Below, one piece after another: positions 1 through 10,774 of a DNA stretch of 64,000 nucleotides. This DNA is from Scolanthus callimorphus (taxonomy: Eukaryota > Cnidaria > Anthozoa > Actiniaria > Edwardsiidae): the NCBI GenBank assembly GCA_033964015.1, contig CM066913.1, positions 32,501,577-32,565,576 of the forward strand. Reading direction: 5' to 3'. A program made the translations under genes and the position numbers. The notes below the pieces were generated by a model that saw only the letters and a program-made list of their open reading frames with translations, was not told where the DNA came from and did not search any database. Every line of letters starts with the position of its first letter. Position 1 is the first letter of the stretch.

Positions 1-179
1 CCAGCAACCATTTTCCGAAGGAAGTTGTTCCATATTACATCCAATTTGTTAGATTCTGTTGACGAGAGTTCCCATGCTTGGACATTGTATAGCAATCTGC
101 TGCGCACACAAGCGAGGGCATAAAGCTTCATTTGGTGCAAATAATTTTAACCCATTTTAATCCAAATCGATTTTAATGT

Positions 180-610
180 ACAAGCGCAAGAAAACTTGTA
201 ATAGTAGACCTTAATGAATCATGTTAACATGTGTTTCTCAACAACCGTGTCTGCGTTTTCTTAAATTTTGTTTAATTTTTACAGCATTTTCGCGCTCTAA
301 AAATTTAAAAGTTTCATAACTTTTGAACTAATCAAAATAAAAACAAAACGCAGACACGGTTTTTGATAAACATCTTTAAGGATTAAAACAATGAGCTAGT
401 TTCGCGGGGTTAGCTTGTTAAAATGGCACCAAAATATCAAATCAATATATATATATATATTTATTTACAAATAAGTTATTCTATTTGCCATAGCCCGCTA
501 GTCCATTTTATAAGCTTTCCAACGATATATAGGTTGACATTTTTTGGTTAAACAAAGGACGTGTATGATTATTTTTCCGAGGACGCGCCGCGAAGGTTCT
601 CAGTAACCTT
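180..610. mobile_element. Truncated foldback element copy
   Basis: The right arm (about 300-610) matches the 3857-4556 element, including tatataggttgacat and gaaggttctcagtaacctt; the left arm is cut short at about 200. Confidence 0.65.
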
Positions 611-618
611 AACTAGCT

Positions 619-807
619 AGAGCAGATATCGTATGACTGTGAAAAGTACCGTGACACGGCGCGGCACTGTCGCGGTGGCGGTACCGAACCTGGCCTGCTG
701 TTTTCTGCTGTAGAACCGAACGAAATCGTGTATTCGCGGTATGGTCACGGACGCGGCGCGGTACAACTCTTTCGCGGTACTTTTCACAGTCATACGAAAT
801 CTGCTCT
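619..807. mobile_element. MITE with AGAGCAGAT termini
   Basis: Inverted ends agagcagatatcgtatgact and its counterpart agtcatacgaaatctgctct, extending inward through gtgaaaagtaccg. It ends 34 bases before an iGluR exon. Termini resemble those of the 242-bp family at 9826 and 15391. Confidence 0.75.
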
Positions 808-841
808 AAATGTTGAGTTAGCTGTTATCCTTGTGTTCTAG

Positions 842-1386
842 GGTCATAAATACGTAAGCATGGGCGCGTCTCTCGAGTCAGTTACAAGCACTATTCATGG
901 GATAGCTGAAGAGGCACGTGCTACAGACGTCGTACTTATCGGATCTACAGCGCATATATTTTACGCTTTATCATCCCTTCTAACGAAGGCAAATAGTATA
1001 GAAAGACAATATCTTCCACTGGATCTCGATGATACTAATTACACCATCAGGCTGAGTAACAAAAGCTACGCCAGCCGTCTTGTGGTTGTTCTACCGGCAC
1101 TTGGCCAAGAGAATAGAAAGATCAAACTCATGTCTGTAGAGCGACAGGTGAACATGTTCCCAAGGACGTGGCTGTACTTCACCCAAGAAAAATATGAAGA
1201 TGAAGATGTCTCAGCAGATAAAGTCATTCTTGTTGCTCGACCCATCGTGAATGTACCCGATGTCGTAAGGGAAGCATTGAATCTCGTTACGGCATATCAA
1301 GAGAATCTGAACAGTACTACATTATCGACTCCCAGTTTTGATCAACTGAAGAACTCGAGTAGTTTCCGCGGCAATCCTTTGTACAG
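842..1386 (+). CDS. iGluR exon: end of amino-terminal domain
   Basis: The acceptor (tatccttgtgttctag) ends at 841; the donor is cag|gtatga at 1387. The frame GHKYVSMGASLESV is open throughout, and the exon ends in phase 2. A palindromic element ends only 34 bases before the exon. The first in-frame Met is internal to the exon and is not taken as the start. Confidence 0.75.
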
Positions 1387-4300
1387 GTATGAGTTACCCC
1401 TTTTTCGCCTTATGTGCTCTGTTGCATAAGGTCTTGATACTCTCCCTCCAGAGGGCCCCAATCTTTGTGCACCTGGTGGCTCCCCTCACCTATCCCCAGG
1501 GGAGGACTATGGGAGGACGCGAGGATGCAGAAGGCCATGTTTCTTGTTGCCACTCTCGCTTTCTCCCAAGACCTCCGCAATGGTTCGTTCCTCCCTATTT
1601 TGTGGACCGACGCCATTTAGTTTTCGGTATATCATCCGTTTCTGTTGTTAAATCTTTCTACAATGCTTCGCATTTTCTACTTGGGCCTTCAATCTTGGAC
1701 CATGAATCTGGTACTAATCATGGCAGGCTCTGGAAGGCCTGTTGTTGGACCAAAATTCGCTAGTTCTTGCCTCTGCCTGCTTACCTCCAACACAACGTTT
1801 AAGTTTATCTTTCCTCTTCTCGCCTCTTCTTGCCCCTTCCAATCCTGAAAGGAGTTTCGGCCAATCTCGCCTCTGAAATTCGCTCTAATCATTGCTTATT
1901 CTTTCGCACATTAACTTTTTTCAAAACATTTTAGGTTGTTCGACATACAAGCAGCATCACCGCACTTGAACAGCAATGGCCAGCAAATTAACACAGTCTT
2001 TTCCTTGACTCGCCTGATAAAGAGAGCTATGAAGTACGTTGCAGTGGTCAAGGCAGGGACACTCTCAGATATTTACGACACGGGCTTCATTCCGTTAAAA
2101 ACAAGATGCAGAAACCCAAGGGCAATGTGCGTGGTGACGATACCTTACCCTCCCGTGATAATGGTGTCCGAATATGAAGTTAAAAGCCCTAATGAATGCA
2201 TCGTCTCTCTGATGTGCACACGGCACCAAACAATAACAGATCAAATCGGACTAAACAGAACTCGCTATGTCCACCATTGCTGCATCGGATATGCCATAGA
2301 TATATTGATTGCACTCCAGAGAGATCTTGCATTTGAAGCAGAGATCTATCTTCCTGAAGACGAACGACTTGGAGTTTATGATGAAAGTCATGGGCGTTGG
2401 GTTGGACTAGTAGGAGAACTGGTCGACAAGAAAGCCGACATGATACTGGTTCCTCTTTCTACAACCTATGCTAGATCAAAAGTAGTGGACTTCAGTAATA
2501 TACCATTGATGTATTTTGAGACTGTCTTGGTTATGATGGAGAGAGACGCCGATGCTCAGCTCAGTCTATTTGGCTTCACTCGGCCGTTCGATAGCGCTTT
2601 ATGGGCGGCATATCTCGGTGGTTGTCTGCTGTTTGTCTTCATTATTTGGCTGATGGATCGCTACAAGCGGTGCAAGCGGCGTGGCCGATTCCTTGCAAGT
2701 AAACGCGGCTTGAGTCTAAAAGAGAGCTTCTCGTATTTGTGCACCGCGGTGTTTAAGATCCAAGTTGACGATAAAACAGCCGTCAGTCCGGCAGCTCGCT
2801 TGACTTACGCTGTGTTTTCACTGGCGACGCTTGTATTGGTGTCCGCTTACACTGCTAATCTAACTGCAAGCTTGGTTGAGCAAGAGCTGTCGTTCCCCAT
2901 TACTGGCATTCATGACAAAAAGGTGAGGTATAACATTTAGTTCCCTTAATTTCCTTGCGCAATTTTAAAGATTTTGTTAGTAGTTTTTAAACTATTGAAT
3001 AGTTTAGCGAAGTAGTATAGGGGCCGAATTAGCCGGGTTTTTGTCGGAGCCACGGAGCCTCGCAATAGAAGGATACCCCCTACTCCCACTCCCCTACTTT
3101 TTTTCTCAAAAGACAATAGAAGGATACCCCAACTTTTTCTCGAATAGAAACATAGTGCATAGAGTAGAGAGGGGTGGTCACATCATATGCTCAGACGTAC
3201 GAAAGTGACGTCATACGCAGTAGGTTACCGACCAAAGGGTTAACCCGTGGTTAACTTGAGATGTTTCCATGAGTATTTCAATATCAGTATACATTTATTT
3301 CTTACAAAACAAACCAAAACATCAAGCCAAGAAGTTCTGTGTCAAAATTTCTCGAAATCCTGGTTAAGACTTCCAAATTGAACGAGAATAGAAGCTGGAT
3401 TGATAGGTTGTTTCTTTCAATAAGTTGACTACAAAAGGAACATTATTTGTGCATTTTCAGTCTAAAAGGGTGAACAGAGCTAGGTCAAACTTCCACAGAT
3501 GTAAACTTTCTTGTAACAGCTAAACGACGATCATTTACAGCAATTTGCCCCGGGAACTCGTCCGTATTTCATCATTCACGAGTTCAGATCGTTGGCGTAA
3601 ATTTCCCTTTAGTTCCTTTCATAATAAAAAATAAAAACTGAAACCAGACATTTTCTACACATACAGTTACAAGACCCAAGCTTCAAACTTGGAGTTCCCA
3701 CAACTTCGAGTACCGAGACGTTGTTGAAGGAAACCAAAGATGAAACCCTTCGAAGTTTAGAATCAAAAGTGATTTACTACAAAAGTGACCATCAGATGCT
3801 TGCCGAGCTTGAGATGGGGTAAGGTCACGCGATTATAGGGTTACTTTAGTTACCTTTAAGGTTACTGAGAACCTTCGCGCACGTCTTTGCAAAAAAAATC
3901 ATACTCGTCCTTACTTTAACCAAAACATGTCAACCTATATATCGTTGGAAAGCTTATAGAATGGACTAGCGGGCTATTGCAAAAAGAAATCACTTATTGA
4001 TACCTGTAATTTTTTCCAAATCATTGATTAAATATTTTGGTGTGCCATTTTCACGAGCTAACGCTGTCGAACTGCTGGACCTTGACTCCCAAGTAACATA
4101 TTATTTTAATCCTTAAAGGTGTTTCTCAAAAACCGTGTCTGCGTTTTTTGAAATTTTGTTTCGTTCAAAAGTTATGAATTTTTAAAATTTTTAGAGCGTG
4201 AAAATTCCATAAAATTTGACCTTCGAAATTTAAAAGTTCGATAACTTTTGAACAAAGCAAAATTTCAAAAATCGCAGACACGGTTTTTGAGAAACACCTT

Positions 4301-6342
4301 TAAGGATTAAAACAATGTGTTACTTAGGAGTCAAGGTCGAGCAGTTCGACAGCGTTATCTCTTGAAAATGTCACACCCGAGTTTTTAAAAAACCTTTTAA
4401 AACATATATTTAGGAAAAAAATATTGATTTTTGCCATAGCTCGCTAGTCCATTCTATAAGCCTTCCAACAATATATAGGTTGATATGTTTTGGTTAAACT
4501 TAGGACGTGTATGATTGTTTTTTCGAGCACGTGCGCGAAGGTTCTCAGTAACCTTAAATGAAGATCAATTCGCAAGAAATAATCAAAATAACCGTCTAGG
4601 TTTGTCAAGTAACCTTCCAACTGCCAGATAGACACAAACTCGGAGTATTTTGTTTTGTTTTGGAGCGGATGGAATTGGATTGTGAATTGTCCTCTTTTGA
4701 TTTCTTGCCAGGAGTGAACTGTTTTCAAACTTCGAAATTCGATAGCGAAAGCTATTAAATCTTACATAAGAATACTTATGTGATTCGAATTTCAGTTCCC
4801 TTTTCTTGTTGCCTCTCTTGATCCCGCAGCTCGAGGGCGTCTCGACGGATTGGATGGACGAGTTTATCATAAATTATGCTAATATCGCGCTAACAGTGGA
4901 GTGAGCGAGTGAGTGACATCGAGTCCCACTATAACTTTTTGGCTGTTGCTACGTAACTAACCACGAGTTAAAAAGAAACTGAAATTCGCATTATATAAAC
5001 ATTCGTATGATTACGATTTTCGCTATTAAATTTCCAAGTTTGAAAACAGTTCAGTCTGGCAAGAAATCAAAAAGGACAATAATATAGTCCAGTTTCGAAT
5101 TCCTGCGCTCTGCAGCTAAATAGGCATCAACGGCGCATAAAGACAGTAGGAGCCTCAATTTGAAGTCGAAAAAGCTGCGAATACCAAAATGAAGCTTGAA
5201 TTGCGTCAATAGACAAACTTGAGGAAACGTTTCGGATTTTTTTCGACTTCAGATGGAGGCTGCCCACTGTATTTATGCCCTGTTGGTGCTATTCAGCGGA
5301 AGAGCAGATAATTCGAAACTGGACTATTCGCGATCCATCTCCATCTGCTCGATAGCAAACCAAAATACTCGAGATATGTACTCATCAGGCAGTTGCGCGT
5401 GTATGTTGTGGTCGCGCTTATGGCATTACTTGCCGCGTTCAGCACGTTATGTTTCCTATAAAGGCTGATTCTCACTGGAACGCATGTACAAGGGAAGTGT
5501 GAATTATAGCGAGGCAAGCGCAAGCCTAAATCAACAATGATTAGTTCCTTGCGCTTGCGTTCACTTGATTCACACTAGACGCAAGCGCAAGGGAACGCAA
5601 CCTCTCGAATTGTATTGCGCTTGCCTCCTAGTGTGAACCACAAAAGGGAAATTTGATATCCTTGAAACTTGCGTTTGCTCTTGCGTTTGCTCTTGCGTTT
5701 GCGCTTGCGTTTACACTTGCGTTTGCGCTTGCGTTTGCGCTTGCGTTTGCGCTTGCGTTTACACTTGCGTTTGCGCTTGCGTTTGCGCTTGCGTTTGCGC
5801 TTGCGCTTGCGTTTGCGTCTGCGTTTGCGTTTGCGTTTGCGTTTGCGCTTGCGCTTACGTAAACTTGCACTGTAAACCAGCCTTGACACTCTCTGCTGGA
5901 TGATTATAATAATCATCGTTACTGTTATTGCAGAATGTTTGACGCAGTTCTCTCTTACACGCCATTCATACAAATCTACAACGCTCAGAATTCAAGCCGC
6001 ACCTTTAAAATCATCGGCGAGCCTATCAATGTTGAAATTGGAGCCTTCGCCTTCCAAAAGGGCCAAAGCCGATGGAATGAAAAAATATCGCTGCAGCTTG
6101 AAAAGTACCAGTGCATTGAATACCTCGATATGTTAAAGCAAAAATGGTTTTACAGATGGAACAGGGGTAGTGCGAAGACGACCACAGTGGGTCAGATCGG
6201 TGTACAGAACCTGGCAGGATTATTTGTAGTCGTGGCATGTGTCAGTGTTATATGTGCTTTGTTATTAGTGCTGGAAACTAATTTTCAATGTCGAAAAAAC
6301 AGCAAACGAATTCATTTTGTGTCCAAAAATTTTAAAACGTGA
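842..6342 (+). CDS. NMDA-type ionotropic glutamate receptor, 3' part (four exons)
   Basis: Ligand-gated cation channel subunit of the plasma membrane. Exons 842-1386, 1935-2922, 3667-3818 and 5934-6342 join in frame (2094 nt, 697 aa plus stop). Order: end of the amino-terminal domain, S1 lobe, M1 (SALWAAYLGGCLLFVFIIWL), re-entrant M2, M3 with an AYTANLTAS version of the SYTANLAAF gate, S2 lobe, M4 (VVVACVSVICALLLVLE) and a short tail of about 25 aa. S1 carries the Cys-Cys-Ile-Gly-Tyr motif and the PLSTTYAR agonist loop, whose Arg binds the ligand carboxylate in the family. S2 has an SST motif. NMDA-like features (CC-G-IDIL, ITGIHDKK after M3) favour the GRIN side of the family. Exon 842 starts after an acceptor in phase 0, so upstream exons lie outside the window. 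Pore and ligand positions are unusual, so activity and ligand are uncertain. Confidence 0.9.
1935..2922 (+). CDS. iGluR exon: S1, M1, M2 and M3
   Basis: The acceptor ttttag ends at 1934 and the donor aag|gtgagg is at 2923. It completes the split Arg codon of the previous exon and ends in phase 0 after ITGIHDKK. It holds the first ligand lobe, the first three membrane segments and the pore loop. Confidence 0.92.
3667..3818 (+). CDS. iGluR exon: first part of S2
   Basis: The acceptor catacag ends at 3666 and the donor gg|gtaagg is at 3819. It reads LQDPSFKLGVPTTSSTETLL and onward to LAELEMG, matching the start of S2 in the family. It ends in phase 2. Confidence 0.88.
3857..4556. mobile_element. 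About 700-bp foldback element in iGluR intron
   Basis: Near-complete palindrome. The left arm starts aaggttactgagaaccttcg, the right arm ends cgaaggttctcagtaacctt, and the centre is near 4205. The inner arms share ccttgactcccaagtaac and its complement. It is flanked by ttta-like bases. No coding capacity. Confidence 0.8.
4560..4790. repeat. Dispersed repeat module, copy 1
   Basis: Contains gagcggatggaattggattg and gaactgttttcaaacttcg; the same module recurs near 5010-5110, 8980-9150, 12030-12150 and 62930-63040, in both orientations. Confidence 0.6.
5665..5860. repeat. Hexamer/dodecamer array (gcttgc gtttgc)n
   Basis: About 196 bp of alternating gcttgc and gtttgc units with a few variants. 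It gives long Lys/Arg, Ala/Asn and Leu/Arg readings in several frames, none a gene. Flanking DNA at 5500-5640 carries related inverted sequence (cgcaagcgcaag). Confidence 0.9.
5934..6342 (+). CDS. iGluR last exon: end of S2, M4, short tail
   Basis: The acceptor ttattgcag ends at 5933. Completing the split Gly codon gives GMFDAVLSYTPFIQIYN, then the IIGEPI and KGQSRWNEKISL strands of S2, KQKWF, M4 and a basic tail ending in a TGA at 6340-6342. The hexamer array at 5665-5860 ends about 75 bases upstream. Confidence 0.9.
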
Positions 6343-6449
6343 AAATTCTAGTGAAAACATTGACATATCGATATTGTATTGCCTATGACACTTGACTTAA
6401 ACAATATTAAACAATGAATTACATGTGCTATCATTTAACTGTTCGATAC

Positions 6450-6508
6450 TAGCCTGTGTACATCCGCTACTAACCTCCAAAGAGGAAGTAGCGGATGTAC
6501 ACAGGCTA
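6450..6508. mobile_element. 59-bp minimal TIR element with 8-bp target duplication
   Basis: Two arms, tagcctgtgtacatccgcta and its complement, with almost no spacer, flanked by ttcgatac on both sides (6442-6449 and 6509-6516). An 8-bp duplication suggests hAT-type mobilisation. A longer relative is at 56457-56597. Confidence 0.85.
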
Positions 6509-6513
6509 TTCGA

Positions 6514-6665
6514 TACAGTAAAAACCCGCGTATAAGAACCTAGAATTTTAGCCTAAAACAGGTTCTTATTTGATTTGAAAATACAAGGAAACATGGGGTT
6601 CACATGGATAATTCTAGCCTAACAGGTTCTTAAATCCAGGTTCTTATATGCGGGTTTTTACTGTA
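6514..6665. mobile_element. Mariner-like MITE (TA target, CAGT termini)
   Basis: The ends tacagtaaaaacccgcgtat and atatgcgggtttttactgta are inverted repeats of about 28 bp. TA duplication plus CAGT termini is typical of Tc1/mariner derivatives. A solo end recurs at about 52278-52297. Confidence 0.75.
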
Positions 6666-6689
6666 GTTGTTATGAAATAGAGGATATTA

Positions 6690-7215
6690 CATGGCCGCGC
6701 GGAGATACGAATTTTATCTTCGAGTGTTGAAAATTTATCTCACGAGTGAGCGCAGCGTTAAAAATTTATCACACAAAATGATAAATTTTTAACACGAGAA
6801 GATAAAATTCGTATCTCCAAGCGGTCATGTAATGTTCTGTTTATTATATAAACATCAATGAAATACCAAATTCAAATTTTATTTGAGTTAAGCTTAAAAA
6901 TCGAGCATCCAGCAAAGGCAAGTGTGATATTTTCACATGTGAAAATAACATGATATTTTCACGTGTGAAGATATCAAGTTTTCGCGCGGGAGATCACCTG
7001 GTATTTCATTGGTGTTTATATAATAAACAGATTTATTATATAAACAACAATGAAATACCGGGTGATTTCTCGCGCGAAAAATTGATATCTTAACTTGCCT
7101 GTGCTCCAAACTCGATTTTTAAGTTTTACTCAAATAAAATTAGAATTTAGTATTTCATTGACGTTTATATAATAAACAGACCATTACATGGCCGCTTGAA
7201 GATACACATTTTATT
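6690..7215. mobile_element. Nested foldback repeat
   Basis: Several inverted pairs: atggccgcgcggagatac/gtatctccaagcggtcat, gtttattatataaaca repeated in both orientations, and tcgatttttaagtttt arms. No coding capacity. Confidence 0.65.
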
Positions 7216-9725
7216 TTCTCGTGTTTAAGGGTGCGTTTACTTATTTCGTTGCTATGGTTGCACGGTTGCTTTGCTGGGAACGTGTTCGCGGGTAGTCTGT
7301 GGTTGATCAGTCTTCATTGGTGCGATTATCTGGTACACGAACGGGTCGTACTTCACGGACGTTTTCCGACTTCTTTGGAAAGGAATTCTCGAAATAAATA
7401 TCACAATCTGTAGGTCATTCTAGTCCCTTGTATCTTTATAAAGCCCTGCTTCCTGTTTTCCCGAAAAATACGAAAAATACTTAGCCAAACTCAGTCATGT
7501 CTCCCTCGTTCCACTGACGTGTTGCTGTGTTTTCGCACGATAAGCTGACACAAAATGATCAATTATAATAAAATGCTAAGTGATATTGCCAGAAAATAAC
7601 GCAATTTAAAAACTTCTTTACTTTGTTGTCATCTATACTGCAAAGTTTCTTCATGAAGTTTATCAGTTTTGCTGGAAATGAATGCAAAATGACAATTACT
7701 GTACAGTATGATGAGCTTTTTTCCCGACTTTCACTTTAAATTAGTGTCTTTAGTCACTTATTTTTGGCAAAAGCAAGAGGGGAAACATCGAAGGCACGTC
7801 CTTAGAACTAAAGAAAGTCAGTAAAGACAAAAAGAACTAATCACAACAGACATTTCTAAGTCATTTCCGAGCCGATTTTGGACTACGTACTTGCCGTTTG
7901 TATAGAGAAGGAATATATAACATTTTTGAACATTTCTGGGTAGGGATTGGCTAAATGGCAATGTGGTATGATTCTCGCCTATTCAAAACCATTCAAAACT
8001 TTCTTTTTAAATGCCATTTATTATTTTTTTTTTCTCATCCATTACCTAATCCTTCAAGCAATTTAGCGAAAATATGTTTCAATAATTGGAATATTTGTGA
8101 AAAATAAAATGATATTTTATTGCGTTATCCGCATTGGTAACCGAGCCTTCTGGTGACAATTTTTCGAACTATAAAACCTTTCTTCCTCCACAAATTAAGG
8201 AATTTTGCAATTTTTTAGATATCATATCCAAAATACGGAGATTTCCCAAAACTCCACGGATGGATTTCACAATTTAACGAGAAAAAGAAATGTTACATAT
8301 CAAGAAAATTCCCTTAAAAATTGTCGACTTTCTTCAACTTCCTTATAAGGAAGTATCTGGATACCATATTTGGAATCCCAGTAAGTTTTTCACTATTTTT
8401 ATTGACGTAGAATACTTCAAACTCAACCAGAACTCAAATACACTCGAGAAAATATGTTACGTGATTTTCCGCTGTGTTTTCACGGCCAAGAACCTGGAAA
8501 CAAGGTAGACAAGACACCACAGGAAGCCCGCTCTATCTCTAGAAAGACGACAATGTTTTCTTGATATGTCGCCAAAAACAGTGTTCGGGCGACACCTTTT
8601 ATGTCGCCATTTCCTTATTTTTTATCGGATCGAAAAATGCATCCGTGAGTCTTTGGGTATGCAGCTCTTTGAAATGTCAACATCACAAAAATTCGAATTT
8701 TTGCAAGTATGGAGAACGAGAAACATTTTTTCTGTGGCAATGACGTCACGTGATGACGTCATTGAAATTGACATCTCATTCGATCCGAAGTTAGTCCTGA
8801 AAATTTCAAAGATTTTCCTTGAAAGGGGAAGGTTTTGCAGGACTTACAATTTTCCCTAGCAACGGCTCAAAAAGATAGGTAAACGCATTCTTAAAGGGGC
8901 TGTGTCACGGTTGTTTCAACAAAATTTTATAATAAGACCAGTGATCTACATAAACATCTCAGAATACTAAATTATACTATAGCTTTCGCTATCAAATTTC
9001 CAAGTTGAAAACTGTTCAGCCTGAACAGAAATCAAAAATGTCATTTCGTAATCCAATTCCATCCGCTCGATAACACACGAAAATGCTCCAAATTTGTGCT
9101 CATCTAGCAGTTGAAAGGTTATTTAACAAACCCATATGATTATTTTGCTCATTTCGTTTGAATTTAACTACATTTTTTTCTCACTTGTTCGTTGCGCTCA
9201 ATTGTGAGATAAGTGAAATTCGCATCTCCTCGCGCCCATGTAATGTCCTCTATATATCCTTTAGTCCCTTCGCTCTCGATCGTACCTTAGTTTGCGAGAG
9301 GCGACGTCTGAATTCACCATGAGATTTTCTGATCCAATATGTAAACGCAGCCAAGTAAAAACCGTTATTTTTACAGCGTTTCCAAGACAACGCACGCCTG
9401 TTCAATAGTTGTGGCGCCTGGTTGTTAGGCTCGGTTTCCAGCCGTGGGGAGCTCGGTGCGCCCACGATACGAAGCCAAGCAATCGCGCGCGACGTTACGA
9501 CCCTACTGGTTGTCTGGTTTAAAAGTTTTTTATCGCACGCTTGTTTGCTTTTGGAAGCGTGCGTTGTCATGGCATCGTTCACCTGCACCGTGAAACGCAA
9601 CCAATCAGACTCTACTGACTGATTTTGGGTAAGTATAAAATGACGCAAAGTGAGGGACGGCTGAAATTCAGGCTACTAAGGATTTTAAAATATAGGATAA
9701 ATATAAATCGGTGTGAAGCCACCTT
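7216..9725. other. Gene-poor region downstream of iGluR
   Basis: AT-rich with scattered repeat fragments (module copy at 8980-9150, a repeat with coding-like shadow at 9250-9650). I found no splice-bounded coding exon here, including none for the missing PNPLA8 C terminus. Confidence 0.45.
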
Positions 9726-9726
9726 A

Positions 9727-10576
9727 AGGAGGCTTGAAATAGTTTTTCAGTGATGGTACACTAGTAAGTTATTTGCAGTTTATTTCCTTGTGCTTCTACC
9801 TGTCAATCTGATTCTCCAATATGATAGAGCGGATTTCACATGACTGTCGTGTTTGCGATTGGTTTGCTTTCTCATTGGCTGCTTATTTCCATCAACCAAT
9901 CAAATTACAAACTAATTACAATCAAGGAATTACTAGCCAATTGGTTCGGCTCCTGATTGGCTGGGCTGGAAACCATTCAACAGTAAGTTGTAATTACTCT
10001 TGTTTCTGATTGGCTAGTGATTGCACAATTGCGTTTACTTTCACAACGGTCATCTGAAATCTGCTCTAATACTGATGAGTATGTGGTGCAAATGCACCAC
10101 AGCTTGTGACGAGAACAGTATCCATAGCAACGCACGACACCTCTAAATATACCTTACTTTTTCACTTTCAAATTGATATCTCGAAAAATCCGGGGTAAAT
10201 TTTTCTCAAAATCGCAAATAATGAGCGCGATAAAGAGTAGTTTCATTAAACTGAAAATAAAAAAAAAGTTATCAGGAGGAACATGCACACGTCAGCAAAA
10301 CATGTTTTTCTTGAATATTTTTTTAATTTTAGATAAAATTCGCCAAAAAATTGTCAGCAGCTCAAACTGATAACGATTAAAATATATCCAAATTTCAAAA
10401 AAATTCACCGTCAAGTTTTTATATAATTGCGCGCGCAGTGAGCATGTCACAAAATAACACGATCTGCAGAAGTGCCTATTGCGCATGTGCCAACCATTAG
10501 ATACAATGGATATTGGCAAGCGCGCCCTCAATTTCGCTAGCGAGCACGTGCACGATGAAAACTATTTCGAGCCTCC
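9727..10576. mobile_element. TIR element of about 850 bp with nested MITE
   Basis: Ends aaggaggcttgaaatagttt and aaactatttcgagcctcctt are inverted. It contains the 242-bp MITE at 9826-10067 and abuts the duplicated PNPLA8 exon end at 10575. Confidence 0.65.
9826..10067. mobile_element. 242-bp MITE, copy A
   Basis: Termini agagcggatttcacatgact and ggtcatctgaaatctgctct; interior rich in the CCAAT-box-like attggct/agccaat. Copy B at 15391-15632 has equal length in the opposite orientation. Confidence 0.85.
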
Positions 10577-10667
10577 TTAAAGTCCTACCTGACACTGTTC
10601 AAACTTAATTTAAAATGAATAGAAATCGAGGTATGGAGCCACCTTAAAGTCCTACCTGACACTGTTC
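10575..10667. repeat. 26-bp direct repeat of exon end plus donor
   Basis: ccttaaagtcctacctgaca ctgttc occurs at 10575-10600 and again at 10642-10667, where it spans the last 12 coding bases and the donor of the PNPLA8 exon. Confidence 0.85.
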
Positions 10668-10774
10668 CAACACCTCAAGCCGACACTCGTCCATGGGCAC
10701 ATCCTCGGACAGGTTGGGGTTGAATCTGTAGTACGAGGATGGTGGTAACAAATCATTCAGTACTGTGTCAACAG
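10656..10774 (-). CDS. PNPLA8: PNPLA8-like exon, post-catalytic region
   Basis: The acceptor tttattag precedes 10774 and the donor cag|gtagga follows 10656. It completes an Ala codon and encodes 40 codons, VDTVLNDLLPPSSYYRFNPN followed by LSEDVPMDECRLEVLEQCQ, matching the LLPP-Y-RFNP block of PNPLA8. The last 12 coding bases plus donor are duplicated at 10575-10600. Confidence 0.78.

Larger units (their letters stand above)
1..841. other. Upstream iGluR intron or 5' region
   Basis: Bases 1-120 are open in frame 1 without recognised similarity. About 180-610 is a truncated copy of the foldback element at 3857-4556 (shared cgtgtctgcgtttt and cagacacggttttt arms). 619-807 is a palindromic MITE. 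No upstream exon could be supported. Confidence 0.5.

Noticed and set aside
1..120. Stop-free frame at the window start as an upstream iGluR exon
   Set aside because: No recognisable domain similarity and no convincing donor; left as a note only.
5575..5973. Lys/Arg-rich 132-codon frame and its partners in four other frames
   Set aside because: They are translations of the gcttgc/gtttgc hexamer array.
9250..9648. 132-codon minus-strand frame
   Set aside because: Coincides with repeat-like sequence rich in inverted motifs; no domain seen and no splice or start context.
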